Origin: DAOUJI01 sp965224415
Lineage (GTDB): Bacteria; Chloroflexota; Dehalococcoidia; Lucifugimonadales; JAGWBF01
Direction of reading: 5' to 3'
Length of the DNA: 64,000 bases
NCBI GenBank assembly: GCA_965224415.1
Contig: CBDCZB010000005.1
Coordinates: forward strand, 248,001 to 312,000
Position 1 is the first letter of the stretch; each line of letters starts with the position of its first letter. Shown here piece by piece: positions 59,549 to 64,000 of the stretch. Made by a program: the position numbers and the translations under genes. Below the pieces are notes generated by a model. That model had not been told where the DNA came from. It saw only the letters and a program-made list of their open reading frames with translations, and made no database searches.

Positions 59549-60216
59549 CAAACTCCGGCCCTACAGTCTCCCTTTTGCTTCTTGTCCAGCCAGATGCCCT
59601 AGGCGCCTATGGGTCTCTGTTAACTTTACACTACCAATGATAGCGAATACAATATATCAAAAAGGATTACTTTACAATATGCTATGCTGTCAGGAAACTC
59701 GCAGAGGTCCCTCTCCGGTGGAGTGTGACAAATGTCGGCGGTCTTGAGTCTTCGCGTACTGGGCGTGCCGGCCCCCTTTCTTGCCTCGGTGGTCGCCCTG
59801 GTCCTCCTCACTATATTCTTTAGCGCGTGGGCGGTTTCCGCCGAATCGGCCAACAGCCGCGCCACACTCTCCCCGCATCGGCCGACGGCTTCGTCTTAGG
59901 CCCGCCTTCCGAGCCCGAGCCCGGGCCCGGGCCCTCAGGAGAGCTGCACTCGCTACCCGTAAGTGAACAGACAGCGGCAGACTCTTGGTGGGGCGGCGCT
60001 CTTCTCAAGGCCTGCCCCTTTCACTAGGCCGTTGGACGTCTCAAAGCTGCACTGGTCGGGGCCTGACCTTGTTTATGCCCAAAGATTCAATAATTTGTAT
60101 CAGTCTATAACCCTTGACGCTCAGGCAAGCCGACAACGAAAATTAGTCAGGCGAAAAAGCCGCAGCTTCAATACCGATAGCCGTTCATTCAGGCCGACTC
60201 GAGAATTGTCTGCGCC
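59549..60216. other. 670-base intergenic region with AT-rich block and possible small ORF
   Basis: The stretch next to lysR (about 59610-59690) is AT-rich with TATATC, TTTACAATATGC and similar boxes, fitting a divergent regulatory region for the LysR gene. From 59732 a possible small secreted protein is open (listed separately). From about 59900 to 60216 no gene is supported. No tRNA or palindromic repeat is seen. Confidence 0.5.
59732..59899 (+). CDS. Possible small secreted/membrane peptide (55 aa), perhaps a frameshifted longer protein
   Basis: The ATG opens a 55-residue frame with a strong hydrophobic helix (FLASVVALVLLTIFFSAWAVSA) ending in a signal-peptidase-like AVSA-ES site. The following frame (+1) continues with GFVLGPPSEPEPGPGPSGEL-type Pro/Glu/Gly-rich sequence to 60026, so an indel could have cut a longer secreted protein. 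No ribosome site is obvious. Low confidence. Confidence 0.3.
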   Translation: MSAVLSLRVLGVPAPFLASVVALVLLTIFFSAWAVSAESANSRATLSPHRPTASS

Positions 60217-60456
60217 ATGACCTACGTAATAACCGAACCCTGTGTCGGAGTAAAAGACGCGGCATGCGTAAACGTGTGCCCCGTCGATTGCATTCACACC
60301 GACGACTCCCAGGAGATGTTCTACATCGATCCCGACGAGTGCATCGACTGCGCGGCCTGTGAGCCCGTGTGCCCCGTTTCAGCCATCTTCCACGAATACA
60401 CCGTCCCCGCCAACTGGTACCCCTATATAGGAAAGAACGCCGCCTACTTCACCTAA
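60217..60456 (+). CDS. fdxA: 7Fe-type ferredoxin
   Basis: The 79-residue protein has the Cys pattern of 7Fe ferredoxins: C9, C17 and C52 fit the 3Fe-4S cluster, and C21, C42, C45 and C48 the 4Fe-4S cluster. The non-ligand Cys present at position 12 of Azotobacter FdI is Val here. The CPVDCIH and PDECIDCAACEPVCP motifs are canonical. It carries low-potential electrons in the cytosol, perhaps for the flavin monooxygenases. Length is typical, the N-terminus has no extension. No strong ribosome site is visible. Confidence 0.9.
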   Translation: MTYVITEPCVGVKDAACVNVCPVDCIHTDDSQEMFYIDPDECIDCAACEPVCPVSAIFHEYTVPANWYPYIGKNAAYFT

Positions 60457-60578
60457 TCTCCTCGTTCGGCCCGCCGTTCTTGCCTGCCTTGACTCCCCTA
60501 TTCGGCTAATCTACACTTCACCCGTCGACGCAAATCCATGGGTCGTTCTTCCCCAGAACGCGGCTGTAGAGGGCATAC

Positions 60579-61091
60579 ATGGAGCTGAAAGACTACATCA
60601 GAGACGTCCCGGATTTCCCCACCCAGGGAATACTGTTTCGGGACATCACTCCTCTGCTGCAAAGCCCGGCGGCCTTGAGGCACGTCGTGGACCGACTGTC
60701 GGAGAGATACGGCGGGGCGGGCATCGACTCAATAGTTGCGATAGAGTCCCGGGGGTTCCTGTTCGGGGCGCCATTGGCCTACAGGCTAGGCAAGCCCCTG
60801 GTCCTTGCCAGGAAAGAGGGCAAGCTGCCGGGCGAATCCTTTCGCTCGGAATACTCCCTGGAATACGGAACCGCCGTCGTCGAGATGCACATGGACGCCG
60901 TGAAAGAGGGCGACAGGGTCCTCATCATCGACGACCTGCTGGCCACCGGAGGAACGCTGGCCGCGGCAGCCCAGCTGGTTGAGGAGGCGGGAGGCAAGGT
61001 GGACGGAATCGCAACCATCATCGAGTTGACGGCCCTCGAAGGGCGGAAGCGCATCGACGGCTACAACTTTTTCACACTGGTCAAATACTAG
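60579..61091 (+). CDS. apt: Adenine phosphoribosyltransferase
   Basis: The 170-residue protein has PDFPTQGILFRDITPLL, the adenine-binding ESRGFLFGAPLA region, and the PRPP motif VLIIDDLLATGG (114-125). It salvages adenine to AMP. AGAGGG precedes the ATG. It lies 120 bases after the ferredoxin and 48 before the MBL gene, all on the plus strand. Length is standard. Confidence 0.96.
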   Translation: MELKDYIRDVPDFPTQGILFRDITPLLQSPAALRHVVDRLSERYGGAGIDSIVAIESRGFLFGAPLAYRLGKPLVLARKEGKLPGESFRSEYSLEYGTAVVEMHMDAVKEGDRVLIIDDLLATGGTLAAAAQLVEEAGGKVDGIATIIELTALEGRKRIDGYNFFTLVKY

Positions 61092-61138
61092 GCTCACTCT
61101 GCGGAATAACCCCCGAAGGGGATGCGACGGAGGCGGGA

Positions 61139-61978
61139 ATGGAAAGCGTAAGAATCGGGGAAGTTGAAGTCATCGCTTTGAACGACATGACTCCGCCCTT
61201 GAGAGACCCGGAAGACTTTTTCCCGGACATCCCTCTGGCCGATTGGGGTCCCCACAAGGAAGAGAACCTGATCGAAGGAAAGATACAACTCTACTACGCA
61301 TGTTTTGCCCTGCGCACCCAGGGCAAAATCATCATGGTGGACACGGGTATCGGCCCAGGCCCCCACCATCATCGGGGAGGACACCGGGGCGACCTACTGC
61401 ACGAGATGAAGCTGAAGGGCCTGGACCCGGAGGACGTGGAGCTCGTCGTTCACACCCACCTGCACCACGACCACATCGGCTGGAACGTCAGCGGCGACGG
61501 AGGGTCGGGGTTCAGGGCAACCTTTCCCAACGCCCGGTACCTGGTCCCCCGCAACGACTGGAACTACTTCACCCAACCCTCAATCCTAGAGGAAAACCAG
61601 GCGGTGAAGGACTGCATCCTGCCCCTGGAGGGTCTGGGAGTGATGGAGTTGGTGGACAGCAGCGTTGCCATCAACTCCCAGTTGAGCACCACACCCACCC
61701 CCGGGCACACCCCCGGACACGTGAACGTCCTCATCGAGTCCGAAGGTCAGAAGGGCGCCATAGTCGGAGACATGATTCACCTCAAAGTGGAGGTGGACAA
61801 CCCCAACTGGTGCCCCGGGGCCGACGTGGACAAGCCCACCAGCCGCGAGAGCCGCAAGTCGATGCTGACCCGGTTTGCCGCGGAAAACTACATCGTGGCC
61901 GCCTGCCACTTCTGGCCGGAAGACCACTTCGGGCGCGTCGTCATAGAGGGCGACCGGTTCCGCTGGCAGTCCCTGTAG
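61139..61978 (+). CDS. MBL-fold metallo-hydrolase
   Basis: The 279-residue protein has MVDTGIGPG, the metal motif HTHLHHDH (H107, H109, D111, H112), and later HTPGHTPGHVNV and GDMIHL, as in the lactonase/glyoxalase II-like branch of the metallo-beta-lactamase superfamily (AttM/AiiA-like AHL lactonases share HxHxDH...H...D...H). It could hydrolyse lactones or thioesters. GGAGG precedes the ATG. It converges with the amidase gene, 9 bases between their ends. Confidence 0.85.
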   Translation: MESVRIGEVEVIALNDMTPPLRDPEDFFPDIPLADWGPHKEENLIEGKIQLYYACFALRTQGKIIMVDTGIGPGPHHHRGGHRGDLLHEMKLKGLDPEDVELVVHTHLHHDHIGWNVSGDGGSGFRATFPNARYLVPRNDWNYFTQPSILEENQAVKDCILPLEGLGVMELVDSSVAINSQLSTTPTPGHTPGHVNVLIESEGQKGAIVGDMIHLKVEVDNPNWCPGADVDKPTSRESRKSMLTRFAAENYIVAACHFWPEDHFGRVVIEGDRFRWQSL

Positions 61979-61987
61979 CCGCCTTAT

Positions 61988-63385
61988 CTACAACGGCGGG
62001 CGGCGTTTGTGCCAGTCAGTGGCTTGCTCATAGGCGTAGGCTGCTCTCAAGACCGTAGGTTCGTCGAATGGGCGACCAGCAAGTTGCAGCCCGATAGGCA
62101 GCCCCTCATCGGAGAAACCGCAAGGCACGGTCACGGCTGGATTCCCGTTCAGATTGAAGGGCCGCGTGTACTGGGTCAGCACCGGGGTAGACGCCAGTGT
62201 CACGTCTCCGATTTGGACTTCACCAGCTCCAATCGCGTGGGCCGTTATGGGCAATGTTGGTCCCGCCAGGATGTCAAAGTCCTGGAAGATGCGGCGGGTC
62301 TCCTCCAGAAACAGGGTGCGGGCCCGTTGCGCTTCCACATAGTCGGCTCCCGACACGAAGAACCCTGCCTCCAGACGCAGCCTGACCGCGGGCGGCAACT
62401 CGGGCCCGTGGGAGGCAAGAATCTTGCGGTGGAAGGCCGCCGACTCGGCCATGAGTATGGTGGTGGAGATGGACATGGAGTGGCGATGGATGGGCCATGA
62501 CGCCTCTCTGACGTCGGCGCCCAGATCGTCCAAAGTGTTCAGGGCCGACCGTACAGCCGACCCGACTTGAGAGTCTAAGGCCTCCTCAAAGAATTCCTTC
62601 ACTATGCCGACCCGCAAGCCCTTGATGCCTTCTGCTAGACCAGCCGTATAGTCCGGCGATACGGGGCTTGCCGGATCATGCCCCGTCAGAGCGTTCATGG
62701 CCAGTGCACAGTCTTCGACGGTGCGGGTCATGGGCCCCGGGTGGTCCAGGGACCATGACAGAGGCGTGATTCCACGGAGGGACAGCCTTCCGTAGGTGGG
62801 CTTCAGCCCGACAAGGCCACACAACGAGCTGGGGATGCGGACTGAGCCGCCGGTGTCGGTGCCCATGCTCAAGACGCATTGTCCCGACGCGGTCGCCGAA
62901 CCGGAGCCGCCGCTCGAGCCTCCGGCGATGCGCGACGGGTCCCAAGGATTGTGCATGTCGCCGTAGTCTGGGTTCTCACCCTGGGGACCGTAGGCCAGAG
63001 GATGGAGGTTCAGCTTGCCCAGGAGGACCGCCCCCGCCACCCGGAACCTTGCACCCACGTCGGAGTCGTAATCGGGCGTGAATCCATCGTATATCCGCAC
63101 CCCGGAAGTGTTCTTTACGCCCTTTACGTAGAAGAGGTCCTTCAGACCGATGGGGATGCCGTGCAAGGGGCCTCGGTAGTGGCCTGATGCGATCTCGGCG
63201 TCGGCCCGTCGTGCAGCATCCAGGGCCGCTTCAGGCATGAATGTGATGAAAGAGTTCAGCACCGGCTCCAGGGCCTCGCAGCGTTCCAGGTGGGCGCTCG
63301 CAACCTCTACGCAGGAAACCTCCCCGCTTTTTATAAGGTGGGATAGTTCGGAAGCGCTGAGGAAGCACAGATCGTTTGAGTTCAA
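61988..63385 (-). CDS. Amidase-signature family hydrolase
   Basis: The 465-residue protein has the amidase signature: K82 in GIPIGLKDLF, GGSSGGS (155-161, cis-Ser at 157/158) and the nucleophile S181 in DTGGSVRIPSS. It resembles GatA-like amidases but lacks gatB/C neighbours, so it is more likely a catabolic amidase than the tRNA amidotransferase subunit. The TTG start is preceded by GGGAGGG and overlaps the vsr stop. Length is normal. The substrate is unknown. Confidence 0.9.
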   Translation of the reverse strand: MNSNDLCFLSASELSHLIKSGEVSCVEVASAHLERCEALEPVLNSFITFMPEAALDAARRADAEIASGHYRGPLHGIPIGLKDLFYVKGVKNTSGVRIYDGFTPDYDSDVGARFRVAGAVLLGKLNLHPLAYGPQGENPDYGDMHNPWDPSRIAGGSSGGSGSATASGQCVLSMGTDTGGSVRIPSSLCGLVGLKPTYGRLSLRGITPLSWSLDHPGPMTRTVEDCALAMNALTGHDPASPVSPDYTAGLAEGIKGLRVGIVKEFFEEALDSQVGSAVRSALNTLDDLGADVREASWPIHRHSMSISTTILMAESAAFHRKILASHGPELPPAVRLRLEAGFFVSGADYVEAQRARTLFLEETRRIFQDFDILAGPTLPITAHAIGAGEVQIGDVTLASTPVLTQYTRPFNLNGNPAVTVPCGFSDEGLPIGLQLAGRPFDEPTVLRAAYAYEQATDWHKRRPPL

Positions 63386-63816
63386 TTCAGTCCCTCCCCG
63401 CTTTCTAAAGCCGCCCGCTTGGATTCCATCGTATCAATCAAACGCTCCAGCTCGGAGCCCAAATCACAGTCCCAGACTATATGGACATCCCACCCCGACT
63501 GCCGCAATTCTTCCTGCCTCGCTTCATCCCTCGCCGCGTTGCGCTCGATTTTGTTGCGCCAGTACTCGGAGTTCCGCACAGGCCACCGGAAACGGCTGCA
63601 CTTGTGTCCGTGCCAAAGGCAGCCGTGGACGAAGACCACGGACCGGTATTTTTTCAGGACTACATCGGGCCGTCCGGGCATCCCGCGTACGTCGACACGA
63701 AACCGGAACCCTCGTCTGTGCAATGCGCTGCGAACCGCAATCTCGGGCCCGGTGTCTCTAGAGCGCACCAACGACATGATGCGGCTGCGTTCTTCAGGAG
63801 AAAACCGTTCCGGCAT
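63382..63816 (-). CDS. vsr: Very short patch repair endonuclease
   Basis: The 144-residue protein has MPGRPDVVLKKYRSVVFVHGCLWHGHKC with D51, H64 and H69, the same numbering as the E. coli Vsr catalytic residues, plus the zinc cysteines C66 and C73. It nicks the T of T:G mismatches arising from deaminated 5-methylcytosine. No cytosine methyltransferase is in view, so it is an orphan here; it may be linked to one beyond the window. Its stop overlaps the amidase TTG. Confidence 0.92.
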   Translation of the reverse strand: MPERFSPEERSRIMSLVRSRDTGPEIAVRSALHRRGFRFRVDVRGMPGRPDVVLKKYRSVVFVHGCLWHGHKCSRFRWPVRNSEYWRNKIERNAARDEARQEELRQSGWDVHIVWDCDLGSELERLIDTMESKRAALESGEGLN

Positions 63817-64000
63817 TTACACCAGCCGTCCCCAATCCTAGGCTGACCCAACGAGCCGCCTACATTATAGGGCTAGCCGTGGACCCGAATCCATCATTAA
63901 GTTGGAGGTCACATTACGGGGGTTGCCGAGCCGGAGCGTTTGTTGTGCGCATCAAAACCGGTGGCGCCATGCCAAATTCTAGGCGTTTACAACGCTCGAG
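63817..64000. other. Window end, no supported gene
   Basis: The last 184 bases upstream of vsr contain no gene I can support. A plus-strand ATG at about 63970 opens a short basic frame (MPNSRRLQRS) that is cut by the window edge; it could be the start of a gene but cannot be judged. Confidence 0.4.

Noticed and set aside
59549..60216. Search for tRNA or other structured RNA in the longest gap
   Set aside because: No cloverleaf, CCA-type end or conserved RNA motif could be found by eye.
61988..63385. Assignment of the amidase as GatA
   Set aside because: There are no gatB or gatC genes nearby and amidase-signature motifs alone do not separate GatA from catabolic amidases.

Overview
This window looks like a chromosomal segment of a GC-rich, free-living bacterium of the phylum Chloroflexota. 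It most resembles the Dehalococcoidia / SAR202-type lineages. That placement is an inference from gene content: a dense array of paralogous short-chain dehydrogenases (SDRs), three luciferase-like flavin monooxygenases, family I and III CoA-transferases, a DUF1501/DUF1800 pair, NHL-repeat proteins and a single-domain ArsA ATPase. No rRNA, tRNA or CRISPR array was found.

Layout. 1-2.7 kb: end of purM, purH, a polyprenyl-phosphate-type glycosyltransferase and a small unannotated reverse-strand gene. 2.7-5.2 kb: an isolated nuclease gene (Mrr-like PD-(D/E)xK) between long non-coding flanks, probably acquired. 5.2-8.9 kb: quinone oxidoreductase and SbcC/Rad50. 8.9-13.5 kb (minus strand): CoA-transferase subunits arranged as A1, a B1-A2 fusion, then B2, followed upstream by an FAD-dependent amine oxidoreductase. 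13.7-17.3 kb: ffh, a hypothetical gene, a luciferase-like monooxygenase and a VOC protein. 17.8-26.9 kb: nine tandem SDRs, one 3-hydroxyisobutyrate-dehydrogenase-like enzyme and a carboxymuconolactone-decarboxylase-like protein, all on the plus strand. 27.1-28.2 kb: a Fic protein of atypical composition. 28.6-33.9 kb: a plus-strand run encoding a monooxygenase, a CaiB/Frc CoA-transferase, an oxalyl-CoA-decarboxylase/2-hydroxyacyl-CoA-lyase-like ThDP enzyme and a stand-alone 10-formyl-THF hydrolase-like protein. These could together form a formyl-CoA / one-carbon catabolic module.

34-42.2 kb (minus strand): a third monooxygenase, an MMPL exporter and a housekeeping DNA-maintenance cluster (ybeY-dnaX-ybaB-recR-recO) ending in an orphan biotin-carrier protein. 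42.4-53.3 kb: ArsA with two small conserved-looking ORFs, a secreted HExxH protein, an EF-G-like GTPase, a ChlI/MoxR-type AAA ATPase, an anchored lipoprotein-like protein, an IS3 relic, htpX, a GalE-like protein with a Tyr-to-Phe change at the active site, and thioredoxin reductase with a clear terminator. 53.4-59.5 kb (minus strand): two NHL-repeat paralogues, DUF1501, DUF1800 behind a textbook sigma-70 promoter, and a LysR regulator. 60.2-63.8 kb: a 7Fe-type ferredoxin, apt, an MBL-fold hydrolase, an amidase and an orphan Vsr mismatch endonuclease.

The intergenic spaces carry three families of dispersed palindromic repeats. The main metabolic theme is oxidative breakdown of diverse organic compounds: monooxygenases open substrates, the SDRs and HIBADH oxidise alcohols, CoA-transferases activate acids, and the ThDP/formyl-transfer enzymes handle C1 units. 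This theme is inferred from families and neighbourhood and not demonstrated.
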